In this document: one piece after another, positions 1-8,628 of the stretch | How the letters are laid out: each line of letters begins with the position of its first letter | How positions within the stretch are numbered: position 1 is the stretch's first letter | Source of the DNA: CAVUNY01 sp963843535 | GTDB taxonomy: Bacteria > Chloroflexota > Anaerolineae > Anaerolineales > Anaerolineaceae | Reading direction: 5' to 3' | Length of the DNA: 64,000 nt | Assembly: GCA_963843535.1 (NCBI GenBank) | Contig: CAWJKU010000002.1 | Span: 620,001 to 684,000, forward strand | Notes under the pieces: model-generated | Databases searched by the model: none | The model's input: only the letters and a program-made list of their open reading frames with translations | Told to the model about the DNA's origin: nothing | Translations under genes and position numbers: made by a program

Positions 1-629
1 TCGTTATTTTGAGGGGCCATAACAACGGGCCGCCCAGGTTTGATAATGCCCGCTTTTTCGGCGGCGATCAGCGCCAGGGTATCACCTAAAACGTTCATGT
101 GATCCATCGAAAGCGATGTGATCACCGAAACCAGGGGGGGCAATACATTTGTGGCATCCAATCTTCCACCCAATCCCACCTCAATGACTGCCACCCCTGC
201 CTTTTGCCTGGCAAAATACATGAAAGCCAGCGCCGTCGTGATTTCAAACGTTGTCAGGCGTTCTATGGCCGCGACATGAGGTTTAATTTCTCTCACCAGC
301 TCAACCAGCTCTTGCTTGCCGATCGGCTGACCGTCAATCTGAATACGTTCGGTGTATTCATGCAAGTGGGGCGAGGTATAAAATCCGGTTCGGTAGCCCT
401 GGGCTCGTAAGGCGCTGGCGCACATCACCGAAACCGAACCTTTTCCTTTCGTTCCGGCGACATGAATAACCGGATACTGCCGTTCGGGGCGGTTTAATCG
501 CTCCATTAACGCTTCCATGCGCGCCAGATCAAATTTCTCTGGTGAATAGCGCAAGTTGCGCGTCAGGCTGTAATCGACAAAACTATAAAGGTAGTCCAGG
601 GATGCCTGGTATTCAGTTTCAACATCCAT
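1..629 (-). CDS. folC: Folylpolyglutamate synthase / dihydrofolate synthase, N-terminal part (runs off the window)
   Basis: Mur-ligase-family enzyme that adds glutamate to folates using ATP in the cytoplasm. The 209 visible codons contain the FolC nucleotide-binding signature HVAGTKGKGSVS, then the FYTSPHLHEYTERI segment, EVGLGGRLDATN and a region reading SLSMDHMNVLGDT. This order is typical of FolC. The start is the ATG at 629, which opens MDVETEYQASLDYLYS. The gene leaves the window at base 1, so the C-terminal half is not seen. It is divergent from the DUF503 gene. Folate polyglutamylation fits the folate-dependent genes fhs, metF and metH elsewhere in the window. The identification is firm; the split between dihydrofolate synthase and polyglutamate synthase activity cannot be judged from this part. 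Confidence 0.93.
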   Translation of the reverse strand, partial: MDVETEYQASLDYLYSFVDYSLTRNLRYSPEKFDLARMEALMERLNRPERQYPVIHVAGTKGKGSVSVMCASALRAQGYRTGFYTSPHLHEYTERIQIDGQPIGKQELVELVREIKPHVAAIERLTTFEITTALAFMYFARQKAGVAVIEVGLGGRLDATNVLPPLVSVITSLSMDHMNVLGDTLALIAAEKAGIIKPGRPVVMAPQNN

Positions 630-774
630 GTAGGCTTCTTCTCTCTTCAGGCCGCGCGAAAGCGGGAAAATTCATCTTTAGACCAAGGATTGTAACCGTC
701 GATACATGAAAGTGCAAGGGAGAGAAACTGCCTGCCCATCTTTATGCCAATTTGCGCCACCCGCCTCAGTCGGA

Positions 775-780
775 TAAAAT
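775..780 (+). promoter_or_regulatory. Putative -10 box giving a leaderless transcript for the DUF503 gene
   Basis: TAAAAT lies six bases before the ATG at 787, and TTGCGC sits 17 bases upstream at 752-757. No Shine-Dalgarno sequence fits between box and start, so the mRNA would begin at or next to the ATG. The same geometry recurs before the genes at 11744 and 57447. Confidence 0.4.
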
Positions 781-786
781 AATCTT

Positions 787-1071
787 ATGCCTGTCGCTGT
801 TTTGACAATACATTTCCAACTGCCCGATTGTGCCTCATTAAAGGACAAACGCTCGCAGGTAAAACCGATCCTCACCCGGCTGCACAAGGAATTTAATGTC
901 TCGGTTGCCGAGACCGATCTGCAAGACCGCTGGCGAGAGAGTGTCATCGCCTGCGCTATGACGGGCAACGACCGGGTCTTTTTAGCGAAAGCCTTACAGG
1001 AAGTTCTGGCTTACTTTGAGCGTATGTGGCCCGACCTGCCTGTTTTGGCTGAGAAAATTGAGCTCTTGTAA
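787..1071 (+). CDS. DUF503 family protein (YlxP-like)
   Basis: A 94-residue protein of the DUF503/YlxP family, small ferredoxin-like-fold proteins of uncertain role that in other bacteria often lie near the nusA-infB-rbfA translation genes. Visible family features are the opening VAVLTIHFQLPDCASLKDKR (the SLKDKR motif is typical), FNVSVAETD and the hydrophobic VIACAMTG strand. Length matches the family. There is no ribosome-binding site before the ATG, only a -10-like TAAAAT, which suggests a leaderless message. It stands between divergent folC and the radical-SAM pair on the same strand. Confidence 0.85.
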   Translation: MPVAVLTIHFQLPDCASLKDKRSQVKPILTRLHKEFNVSVAETDLQDRWRESVIACAMTGNDRVFLAKALQEVLAYFERMWPDLPVLAEKIELL

Positions 1072-1148
1072 AAGAACCTGGCTTGCCTATTGGTCCTCGG
1101 ATGGGGTAAAATTGGACTGATATATCCGAATTTTAACGAAGGAGTTTA

Positions 1149-3067
1149 ATGGTGCTTTCCCCTTCCGAAATTGAATCACGGCTCGAGCGCATTCTCTTAC
1201 GCGTGCAAAAACCAGGCCGATATGTGGGTGGTGAACTTAATCAGATCGTTAAAGATTGGAATTCAGTTGAGACGCATGTCGCCCTGGCTTTCCCGGACAT
1301 TTATGACATCGGCATGCCCAATGTGGGGCTGGCGATTCTATACGACATCTTAAATAACCGCCCAGACGTGCTCGCCGAACGCGCTTACGTCCCCTGGACG
1401 GACATGGAAGCGCAGCTGCGGCAGCATAGCATCCCGTTGTACTCCCTGGAAACCAAACATGCCCTGGCTGACTTCGATATCTTGGGTTTTAGCCTGCCGT
1501 ACGAATCGCTGTACACCAATACCCTGAATTTACTGGATTTGGCGGGCATTCCATTATTTTCCAACCAACGCACGGATGAACATCCGCTGGTGATTGCCGG
1601 TGGGCACGCCACGTACAATCCCGAACCCATGCACGCCTTTATCGATGCCTTTGTGATCGGCGAAGGCGAAGAAATTATGGTGGAGATTGTCAACGCCCAG
1701 CAAGCCTGGAAACGCAGCGGTTTACCTCGCAGTCAATTGCTGACTTCCCTGGCTAAATTGAGCGGTGTCTATGTGCCGTCTCTGTATTCGGTCGATTATC
1801 AGGAAGACGGCACCGTGGCTGAAGTATATCCATTGGTCGCATCTGCGCCAAAGACCATTTTGAAGCGCCTGGTAGCCAAACTGCCCCCACCTCCGACCCG
1901 CTTTATCGTACCGAATGTGGATGTAGTGCACAACCGTGTCTCTATCGAAATTATGCGCGGCTGCACCCGCGGCTGCCGGTTCTGCCATGCCGGCATGATC
2001 ACCCGTCCGGTACGCGAGCGGCCCGTGGCTGAGATCGTGGATGCGTTAGAAGAATCGCTGGATCACACCGGTTTTGAAGAAATCGCCTTGCTTTCACTCT
2101 CATCTTCTGACTACACGCATATTTTGGAACTGGTGAAGGCTGTTGCTGCCCGGTTTGACCGGTAAACATGTGACCATTTCGCTGCCTTCCTTACGAATCG
2201 AATCGTTTTCCATTGACCTGCTGGAGGAGCTGAAGGGGGCTCGTCAGGGCGGCTTTACCCTGGCGCCCGAAGCTGCGACAGAGCGCATGCGCAACATTAT
2301 CAATAAACCGATCTCCACCCAGAATTTATTGGATGTAACCCGCTCCATCTATGAGCGCGGCTGGCAAACCATCAAGCTCTACTTTATGATTGGACATCCA
2401 TCCGAAACCCTCGAAGACGTCCAGGCAATTGCCGATTTATGCAAAACCGTGCTGGCTGAAGGCCGTAAAGTGATCGGAAACCGGGCAAACCTGCACGCTG
2501 GGGTAAGCACATTTGTGCCCAAACCCCATACTCCCTTCCAGTGGGTGCCTTGCGATACCCTGGAACAGATCGAAGCGAAACAGAATATCCTCAAAAAGAC
2601 CCTTTCCGGACGGGGCATGAAGTTAAGCTGGACCGATCCCAAGGATACTATGCTCGAAGCCTGGCTTTCACGCGGTGACCGGCGAATGGCGGAAGTGGTG
2701 TACACCGCCTGGAAACATGGCGCGAAGTTCGATGCCTGGCAGGAGCAATCTCACCTGGATGCCTGGTATTCCGCCTTTGATGAGGTTGGGATTGACCCGG
2801 GTTTTTACACGCACCGCACCCGGTATATCGATGAAATATTCCCCTGGGAGCATATCAACCCCGGCGTGAAAAAATCCTTCCTGACCCAGGACTACCGCTG
2901 GTCATTGGAAGGAAAAACCCGCATTGACTGCCGCCAGCAGTGCTTTGCCTGCGGTATCCTGCCGACCTTTGCCCAGACTGCGCCGTGAAAATCCCGGTGA
3001 AGGTTGGAAATGCCCTGAAGTCAGCCAGGGGCGTGTACGATCGGTAAAAGTCCTGCAGGAGGTATAA
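1149..3067 (+). CDS. TIGR03960-type B12-binding radical SAM protein, interrupted by two +1 frameshifts
   Basis: A reconstructed protein of about 638 residues with an N-terminal region resembling a cobalamin-binding domain (DIYDIGMPNVGLAILYDI) and a radical SAM core with the cluster motif CTRGCRFCHAG near residue 275. Reading is broken twice. The first frame ends at a TAA at 2163; dropping one C at 2159-2160 restores FDGKHVTISLPSLRIESF, the expected family sequence. The second frame ends at a TGA at 2986; dropping A2977 restores AQLRRENPGEGWKCPEV and carries the frame to a TAA at 3065. Both are one-base gains. The start is the ATG at 1149 after AAGGAG. The next gene's ribosome-binding site lies in this gene's tail. 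The substrate is unknown; this family usually adjoins a TIGR03936 partner, as here. Sequencing error is as likely as a true pseudogene. Confidence 0.85.
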
Positions 3068-3068
3068 G

Positions 3069-3705
3069 TTGGTGGTGCGCCTTCGGATCACCTATTCAAA
3101 AACCGCGGGATTGCGCTACACCAGCAACCTCGATCTCCATAAAATATGGGAAAGATCCCTGCGCCGGGCAAAGCCTGCCTTTAGCTTATTCGCAGGGGTT
3201 TCATCCCCAACCCAGGTTAACCCAGGCCTGTCCCCTGCCGTTAGGCATGACCAGCCGCTCAGAGATTATCGATATTTGGCTGGAAACTGAGATCGAACAT
3301 TTGGCCTTTATCACCTCCCTCAAACCGGCTCTGCCGCCCGGCTTGGAACTGCACTCGGTCGAGACAATCGATCTTTCTGCTCCTTCCCTGCCCACCCAGG
3401 TGGTGTCGGCCGATTATATTGTCACCCTGCTCGACCCTGAAAAGCCAGATGAACTCCACCAGCGTGTCGCGCAGCTCCAGACAGACGGTCCCATCCTGCG
3501 GGAATGGCGCGGCAAGCAGATTGATCTGCGACCATTAATCGAGAAGATCGAGATCTTTCCCCCGGACGATCAAAAGCGTCTTCGACTGAAACTGCGCCTC
3601 GCTGCCCGAGAAGGCGCGACCGGTCGAGCCGAGCAGGTTTTGGCGGCTCTCGGTTATGACCCTTTCGATGCGCGCGTGGAGCGAGTAAAATTGTATTTTA
3701 AATAA
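3069..3705 (+). CDS. TIGR03936 / DUF2344 radical-SAM-linked protein, interrupted by one +1 frameshift
   Basis: Partner of the preceding radical SAM gene. The opening VVRLRITYSKTAGLRYTSN followed by LDLHKIWERSLRR is the DUF2344 N-terminal signature. The frame then breaks near 3166-3168; removing one G of the GGG run gives RRQSLPLAYSQGFHPQPR and CPLPLGMTSRSE, which is the conserved continuation, and carries on to a TAA ending at 3705. The reconstructed length is about 211 residues, normal for the family. The start is a TTG at 3069 or a GTG at 3072; GGAGG at 3058-3062 serves either and lies inside the previous gene, so the two are translationally coupled. A role with the radical SAM protein is inferred only from this constant pairing. 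Confidence 0.83.
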
Positions 3706-3735
3706 TCTCGCTTTTGCCCGATCTACAGGATTCCT

Positions 3736-4728
3736 ATGGGGTTTTCCCTCGCCTTGTTTTTTGGTTTCATTCCCGCTTTTTTCTCCGCTGGAATCATCTA
3801 TTGGCTGGATCGGTTCGAGAAAGAGCCTATTAAGCTCCTGGTGGGAGTATTTTTTTGGGGTGCGCTGGTGGCTGCCGGGGCTGCTTTCATTATCAATTCA
3901 GTTTTAGAGGTGGGGGTCTTTTATTTTACCAATTCAGAGTCTGCCGCCGATCTGACCACGGGTTCCCTGATTGCCCCGATCATCGAAGAAACGCTTAAAG
4001 GTGCGGCGGTTCTGATTATCTTCTGGACTGCGCATAACGAATTTGATTCCATCCTGGATGGAATTGTCTACGCCGCCATTACAGCCCTCGGCTTTGCGGC
4101 CACCGAAAATGTGTATTACATCTACCGTTACGGATATGTCGAAGACGGCATGGGCGGCCTTTTTGTCCTGGCATTTATCAGGGTGATCCTGGTGGGCTGG
4201 CAGCATCCATTCTATACGGCGTTCATTGGCATCGGTCTCGCGAAAGCGCGCATGAGCCGCACCTGGGCTGCCAAGTGCCTGTCTGTTGCTTTGGGTTGGA
4301 CGGCCGCGGTAGGTATGCATTCGCTGCACAATACCCTGTCTTATTTCATCGATGGCTCAGGGGGAGGTATTTTTATTACCACTGCTATCGATTGGTCAGG
4401 CTGGTTGGTGATGTTTATTTTTATACTATATATGGTCAACCGTGAAAAACAGCTGCTGGTTCGCTATCTAAGTGAAGAGGTGCAGTTCGGCACCATGTTT
4501 CCCCAGCAGCTTTCCACGGCAATTTCACCTGCAAAACGGTTTCGCGCCCAGATCGCATCCCTCGGCCAGCGATCATACCGCAGGACGGCCCGCTTTTATC
4601 AGCTGTGCGGGGAATTGAGCCATAAAAAGCACCAGTACATGAGTGTTGGCGATGAAGACGGCAACCTGGCAATCATCGATCAGCTGCGTTCTGAGCTTCG
4701 CCAGCTTTCTCCTGGGGCATACTGCTGA
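3736..4728 (+). CDS. PrsW family intramembrane metalloprotease
   Basis: A polytopic membrane protein of 330 residues with about eight hydrophobic segments and a soluble C-terminal tail of roughly 90 residues. PrsW-family landmarks are present: YWLDRFEKEP near the start, the IIEETLKG motif that supplies the glutamate pair, FAATENVYYI, HPFYTAFIGIGLA and the late MHSLHN histidines. PrsW proteases cut membrane anti-sigma factors in Bacillus, but the family is broad and the substrate here is unknown. The only anti-sigma gene in the window, at 41155, encodes a soluble-looking protein and is distant. The start is the ATG at 3736. Confidence 0.85.
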   Translation: MGFSLALFFGFIPAFFSAGIIYWLDRFEKEPIKLLVGVFFWGALVAAGAAFIINSVLEVGVFYFTNSESAADLTTGSLIAPIIEETLKGAAVLIIFWTAHNEFDSILDGIVYAAITALGFAATENVYYIYRYGYVEDGMGGLFVLAFIRVILVGWQHPFYTAFIGIGLAKARMSRTWAAKCLSVALGWTAAVGMHSLHNTLSYFIDGSGGGIFITTAIDWSGWLVMFIFILYMVNREKQLLVRYLSEEVQFGTMFPQQLSTAISPAKRFRAQIASLGQRSYRRTARFYQLCGELSHKKHQYMSVGDEDGNLAIIDQLRSELRQLSPGAYC

Positions 4729-4804
4729 TCTCAAGGTCTCAGGTTGCAAATAGAATATTGTTCGCTTTTTTCTCCAAAACATCCCATCACAGGATTGGGT
4801 GTTA

Positions 4805-4833
4805 TTGTGATAATTCCTGTTTATGGCTAGAAT
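4805..4833 (+). promoter_or_regulatory. Candidate sigma-70-type promoter for the ATP-grasp gene
   Basis: TTGTGA at 4805-4810 and TAGAAT at 4828-4833 are separated by 17 bases, and the ATG follows 51 bases after the -10 box. Matched by eye only. Confidence 0.4.
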
Positions 4834-4884
4834 AAGCATAGTGATGGGGAAAACTTTACACAGCCTGTCAGGAAAGGACGGGGC

Positions 4885-5985
4885 ATGAAAAAGATCATAA
4901 AATCCGAGACGTTTGAAGAACTCCCCAGGCGAGTGGGAATCATTTACAGCGATGTCAAACGCGAGTATTTCCCTACTGAGATGCAATACATTACCGAAAA
5001 AGACGCTGAAAAAGATGCCGAATTAATTGGTGACTACCTGGAATCTTTAGGTGTCACCGTTTTGTTATACCCGGGAAACGGTGATCTTCCATCCCGTTTA
5101 TTTATGGATAAGCCCGATATTGTGGTCAATCTGGTGGATTCGGTCAAAGGGGATGAAACTCTGACCTCAGCCATCCCAGGGGTGCTAGAACTGCTGGATT
5201 TTCCTTATACCGGTGCGGATATTCTGGGTCTATCCCTGGATACCAATAAATTTCTGGTGAAGAAGCTGCTCCAGCAGAACGGGGTTCCGGTGCCGAACTA
5301 CCAGCTGTTTAATACGCCGGATGATTACATGGACCCGACCCTGCGCTTTCCATTAATTTCAAAACTCAACGCCATCCACGGTTCGGTAGAGATCACGAAG
5401 GATGCAGTATCCGAAAATATCACCCAATTAAGAAAACGGCTGGATTACCTCATTCGCACATACAAGCAAACAGTACTGGTGGAAGAATTTATCGCTGGGC
5501 GAGAAATTACCGCGATCGTTCTTGAAGGCACGACCAAAGAGGTTTTCCTGGCGGAAAAGATTTTTAAACACCCCGAAGGTAAATTCGTATTTTTAACCTT
5601 TGAAGACCAGTGGCTAAGTGAAAAGGACGCTGCGGTTTCGTATCAAGGATATGATGATCCGCTGCTGACTGAATACGTGAAGAAAGCATTTGATGTCACC
5701 CAAATGTACGATTATGGAAAATTCGATATCCGCCTGGACCAATCCGGAAGGTATTTTTTCATCGATTCAAACTGCAACCCGGCCTTCGGTCCCAAAGAGC
5801 TGGATGTCGCACTTTCGGTGATATTAGATTTATACGATATTTCATTTTATGAGATTCTAAAACGGTTGATGCTGAACACGGTTCGCGACGCACAAGGAAA
5901 GGAAAGGCTGCCTCTTTCCAATGGATTACACACCTCTCGTAAACGCGCCTCCAGGTTGCCCGAACGAGCGTATTCATCAGGCTGA
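4885..5985 (+). CDS. D-alanine--D-alanine ligase-like ATP-grasp protein
   Basis: A cytoplasmic ATP-grasp ligase of 366 residues. The N-terminal region (about residues 1-110) resembles the D-Ala-D-Ala ligase substrate domain, including VVNLVDSVKGDET and FPYTGADILGLSLDTNK. The ATP-grasp core follows with FPLISKLNAIHGSVEI, VEEFIAGREITAIVLEG and the metal-binding end FIDSNCNPAFGPKE. It may join amino acids or another carboxylate to an amine, but the gene stands alone and not in a mur/ddl cluster, so I do not call it Ddl. The last 40 residues are basic and weakly conserved in character. A GGAAAGGA ribosome-binding site precedes the ATG at 4885. Confidence 0.8.
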   Translation: MKKIIKSETFEELPRRVGIIYSDVKREYFPTEMQYITEKDAEKDAELIGDYLESLGVTVLLYPGNGDLPSRLFMDKPDIVVNLVDSVKGDETLTSAIPGVLELLDFPYTGADILGLSLDTNKFLVKKLLQQNGVPVPNYQLFNTPDDYMDPTLRFPLISKLNAIHGSVEITKDAVSENITQLRKRLDYLIRTYKQTVLVEEFIAGREITAIVLEGTTKEVFLAEKIFKHPEGKFVFLTFEDQWLSEKDAAVSYQGYDDPLLTEYVKKAFDVTQMYDYGKFDIRLDQSGRYFFIDSNCNPAFGPKELDVALSVILDLYDISFYEILKRLMLNTVRDAQGKERLPLSNGLHTSRKRASRLPERAYSSG

Positions 5986-6045
5986 CAGGTCTTCTTTATT
6001 TTCCGTTCATCAAAAATTTTTACCCATTAACTTGAATAAAACAAG

Positions 6046-6074
6046 TTGAATCGCCCCCAAAATAAGAGTATAAT
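6046..6074 (+). promoter_or_regulatory. Strong candidate promoter for the small membrane protein / phosphoesterase unit
   Basis: TTGAAT at 6046-6051, 17 bases, then a perfect TATAAT at 6069-6074. An inverted pair ACTTG/CAAGT at about 6030-6045 lies just upstream and could be an operator. The start codon at 6173 is about 100 bases downstream, past a small hairpin. Confidence 0.55.
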
Positions 6075-6122
6075 GACCACAATGGTCAAAATATTTTGGC
6101 ATCAGTCCAAAATTTCAAACCT

Positions 6123-6150
6123 CCCCATTATACAATAATGGGGATTTTAC
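6123..6150 (+). terminator. Hairpin in the leader of the phosphoesterase unit (possible attenuator)
   Basis: CCCCATTA and TAATGGGG form an eight-base stem with a five-base loop, followed by ATTTTAC. It lies between the promoter at 6046-6074 and the start codon at 6173, so it could act as a weak attenuator or protect the transcript. Confidence 0.4.
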
Positions 6151-6172
6151 TTGCCAGGCAGGTGGAACCTAA

Positions 6173-6517
6173 ATGTCAAGAATCGATACCAAAATCGAAA
6201 ACATGCTCGGTAATTATCCAGACAGGAGAGAGGAAATGCTCCCCTATGTGAACCAAGCCAAACAATACAGCACCGAGTGCGGCTGTGCGATGGGAGCAAA
6301 GTTTCTCGCGGTGGCTCTAGGGATCTTCGTGATCTATTTTATTTCAGCCCATAATTTTGAATTTATTAACATTCTAAAACAGCTTGCCCTCGGAATGCTG
6401 TTCTTGTTTGCTGCCAGTACTGCTGGCAAATTTATTGGAATTGGCCTCGCCAGGATTCGACTGGCAATGCTTTACCGGCAGTTGGCGCAAAAATTTCCAA
6501 ACCAGGGAGATTATTAA
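6173..6517 (+). CDS. Small membrane protein of unknown function
   Basis: A 114-residue protein that I do not recognise. Residues about 38-56 (KFLAVALGIFVIYFISA) and 66-90 (LKQLALGMLFLFAASTAGKF) form two membrane segments, with a charged N-terminus and a short basic C-terminus. The only cysteine pair, ECGCAMG, lies just before the first segment. Its stop codon abuts the start of the repeat-bearing phosphoesterase (TAATG, one base shared), so the two are co-translated and probably act together, perhaps as a membrane anchor or chaperone for the Trp-rich N-terminus of the enzyme. That role is inference from position. Confidence 0.7.
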   Translation: MSRIDTKIENMLGNYPDRREEMLPYVNQAKQYSTECGCAMGAKFLAVALGIFVIYFISAHNFEFINILKQLALGMLFLFAASTAGKFIGIGLARIRLAMLYRQLAQKFPNQGDY

Positions 6518-8622
6518 TGTCCACATGCACGAAATGGGTGACCAAGGCAGTATTGACCTGTAAGAATTGGACCTCCCAAATTGACTATGAATGCACGACC
6601 TGGGCAGATGAAGGATCTAACCAGTGTTCGACCTGGGCGGATGAAGGCTCAAACCAATGCTCAAAATGGGCGGATGAAGGCTCAAACCAATGCACATCCT
6701 GGGAGGAGTGTCATTGGTACACCCCCTGGAACTGCATCGCAGGTTTCTTTTGTCGAGCGTATTATTGGGTTGCAAAATGGGTCTGCAAGGCCTGGTATTG
6801 GGTTGCAAAATGGGTTTGTAAGGCCTGGTATTGGGTCGCCAAATGGGTATGTAAGGCTTTCGCCTGGGTAGTAAAAGCCATTTGCGTGGCCTTTTCCTGG
6901 GTGTTTACCCTGGTGTGCGTGGCTTGGGATACGATCCGCTGCGCAATTCTCGCCCTGGTAAATTGGATCGTATCCATTTTTTCGCGGGAGCGCAAACCCA
7001 AGGATAAAATTGACCACATTTTTGTGCTAATGATGGAAAACAGGTCCTTCGACCATATGCTCGGTTTTAGCGGCATTCGTGGAGTTGACATCAATGGCAA
7101 TCCCACGACCATCGAAGGAGCCGACCCGACTCGAGATAAGAATAGAAATCCCGTCACCAATTCGGATGTTTTTGTCAGCACCCCTGCCGATTTCCAGCTT
7201 AAGGATATCGATAATGATCCGGGACACGAATTTGAAAATACGCTGGTGTCTTTATGTGGGAGTGGTGCGGTCTACCAGCCGGTTCCAGGTGGTTACCCGC
7301 CGGTGAATAATTCCGGTTTTATCCAGAATTATGTAGACAATGGATCGACAACTCCCGAGCGCATCATGCAGTGCTACGCTCCTGAGCAGCTGCCCGTGTT
7401 GAATGCGCTTGCCAGAGAATTCGCGGTTTGCGACCATTGGTTTTCTTCCTTGCCTGGCCCAACCTGGCCCAACCGCTTTTTCTTACTGGCAGCTACCTCG
7501 GGAGGTTTGGACGGCAGCCCGACACCGTTGGATATCGTCTCAGCGACCACAGTAGAAGGTTATCGCTTTGAGAATGGCAATATCTTCGATTTGCTCGATG
7601 ACTACTGCATCAATTGGCGAATTTTCGAGGGCGATGAGTTTCCTGTCAGCTTCGCATTAAGCGGAATGAACCTGAACGCCCTACAGGGCAGATTTAAAGA
7701 TTTCGAAGATTTCGAGTCCGAACTGAGCAAGACCGATTTCAGTGAAAAATTTGTGTTTATTGAGCCGAAATACGGTTCGCACTCGTTTGACATCACCGGT
7801 CCAGGTGACTTTACATGCGGCAACTCGATGCATCCACTAGACGACGTCACTCGCGGTGAAAAATTGATCAAGAAGGTGTATGAGACCATCCGCAATTCAC
7901 CGCACTGGGAAAAAAGCATGCTGGTCGTCACTTTCGATGAACACGGCGGTTTTTATGACCACGTGATCCCAGGACCGGCAGTCCCCCCCGGTGATCAGGT
8001 CACCCAGAGTTACGTCCAAAACCATTTCCTCTTTGACCAATTAGGCGTGCGCGTGCCCGCCCTGGTCATTTCGCCGTATACGCGTAAAGGGGTGATCGAC
8101 CATACCATCTACGATCATACTTCCATGCTGGCGACCGTCGAACGCATGTTCGGAATGAAAAACCTGACCAACCGCGATAAAGCCGCGAATGATTTTCGCC
8201 ACCTGCTGTCTCTGGACCAACCCCGCAGCGATGCCCCAACTCGCCTGCCGGATGCCGCGATGAATCCGAAACCTCTCGATTGCGAAGAAGATGATGAATC
8301 CGTTGATCAATTGATGATCAAGCGCTCTGAATTGAGGATTGCCAGATCAAAGGGCAATTATCGCGACCGTGACGTTCAGGACTACCAGCTCACCCCGATT
8401 CAAATCGGCTTTATCCAAAGCGCCCTGATTAAAGTCCTGCAAACCGCATCCTATCCGGAAAGAGTGCAATGGATCGATGAATTCAAACAAATAAAAACCG
8501 GTATCGATGCTGGAATTTTTATCACCGAAGCGAAGCTGAAGCTGAAATATGCGGTCGATTTTAAAAAACTCGCCAGTCCGGACCAGGTAGATCAGATTGC
8601 CAGACGGGTTTCTAAAAAATAA
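6517..8622 (+). CDS. Phosphoesterase (phospholipase C / acid phosphatase family) with 11-residue Trp/Cys repeats at its N-terminus
   Basis: 701 residues. The C-terminal part, from about residue 165, is a PF04185-type phosphoesterase related to bacterial phospholipase C and AcpA acid phosphatase: HIFVLMMENRSFDHMLGF, PGPTWPNRFFLLAATSGG, VVTFDEHGGFYDHVIPG and DHTSMLATVERMFG carry the expected metal and active-site residues. The first 150 residues are unusual: three copies of an 11-residue unit of type WADEGSNQCS (residues about 28-60), then a Trp/Cys-rich block with three near-identical copies of YWVAKWVCKAW and several degenerate copies (residues about 80-140). No normal signal peptide is seen. 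The hydrophobic repeat block may insert into or coat a membrane. It follows the small membrane protein without a gap. The lipid or phosphate-ester substrate is unknown. Confidence 0.85.
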   Translation: MSTCTKWVTKAVLTCKNWTSQIDYECTTWADEGSNQCSTWADEGSNQCSKWADEGSNQCTSWEECHWYTPWNCIAGFFCRAYYWVAKWVCKAWYWVAKWVCKAWYWVAKWVCKAFAWVVKAICVAFSWVFTLVCVAWDTIRCAILALVNWIVSIFSRERKPKDKIDHIFVLMMENRSFDHMLGFSGIRGVDINGNPTTIEGADPTRDKNRNPVTNSDVFVSTPADFQLKDIDNDPGHEFENTLVSLCGSGAVYQPVPGGYPPVNNSGFIQNYVDNGSTTPERIMQCYAPEQLPVLNALAREFAVCDHWFSSLPGPTWPNRFFLLAATSGGLDGSPTPLDIVSATTVEGYRFENGNIFDLLDDYCINWRIFEGDEFPVSFALSGMNLNALQGRFKDFEDFESELSKTDFSEKFVFIEPKYGSHSFDITGPGDFTCGNSMHPLDDVTRGEKLIKKVYETIRNSPHWEKSMLVVTFDEHGGFYDHVIPGPAVPPGDQVTQSYVQNHFLFDQLGVRVPALVISPYTRKGVIDHTIYDHTSMLATVERMFGMKNLTNRDKAANDFRHLLSLDQPRSDAPTRLPDAAMNPKPLDCEEDDESVDQLMIKRSELRIARSKGNYRDRDVQDYQLTPIQIGFIQSALIKVLQTASYPERVQWIDEFKQIKTGIDAGIFITEAKLKLKYAVDFKKLASPDQVDQIARRVSKK
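6598..6696 (+). repeat. Three tandem 33-bp repeats coding TWADEGSNQCS units
   Basis: Units at 6598-6630, 6631-6663 and 6664-6696 each encode an 11-residue copy with conserved W, DEGSNQC. A degenerate copy follows (SWEECHW). Copies two and three are nearly identical at DNA level, which suggests recent expansion. Confidence 0.9.
6763..6861 (+). repeat. Three tandem 33-bp repeats coding YWVAKWVCKAW units
   Basis: Units at 6763-6795, 6796-6828 and 6829-6861 encode an 11-residue hydrophobic repeat, followed by at least two decayed copies (AWVVKAICVA, SWVFTLVCVA). The period equals that of the preceding polar block, so both probably derive from one ancestral 11-residue unit. Confidence 0.9.
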
Positions 8623-8628
8623 GGCCGA

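Noticed and set aside
3736..4728. PrsW protease as the regulator of the ECF anti-sigma factor at 41155
   Set aside because: That anti-sigma factor has no membrane helix, so it would not be a PrsW substrate, and the genes are 37 kb apart.
6598..6861. Tandem 33-bp repeats as a possible CRISPR array
   Set aside because: The repeats are contiguous without spacers and keep one reading frame coding 11-residue units of the phosphoesterase.
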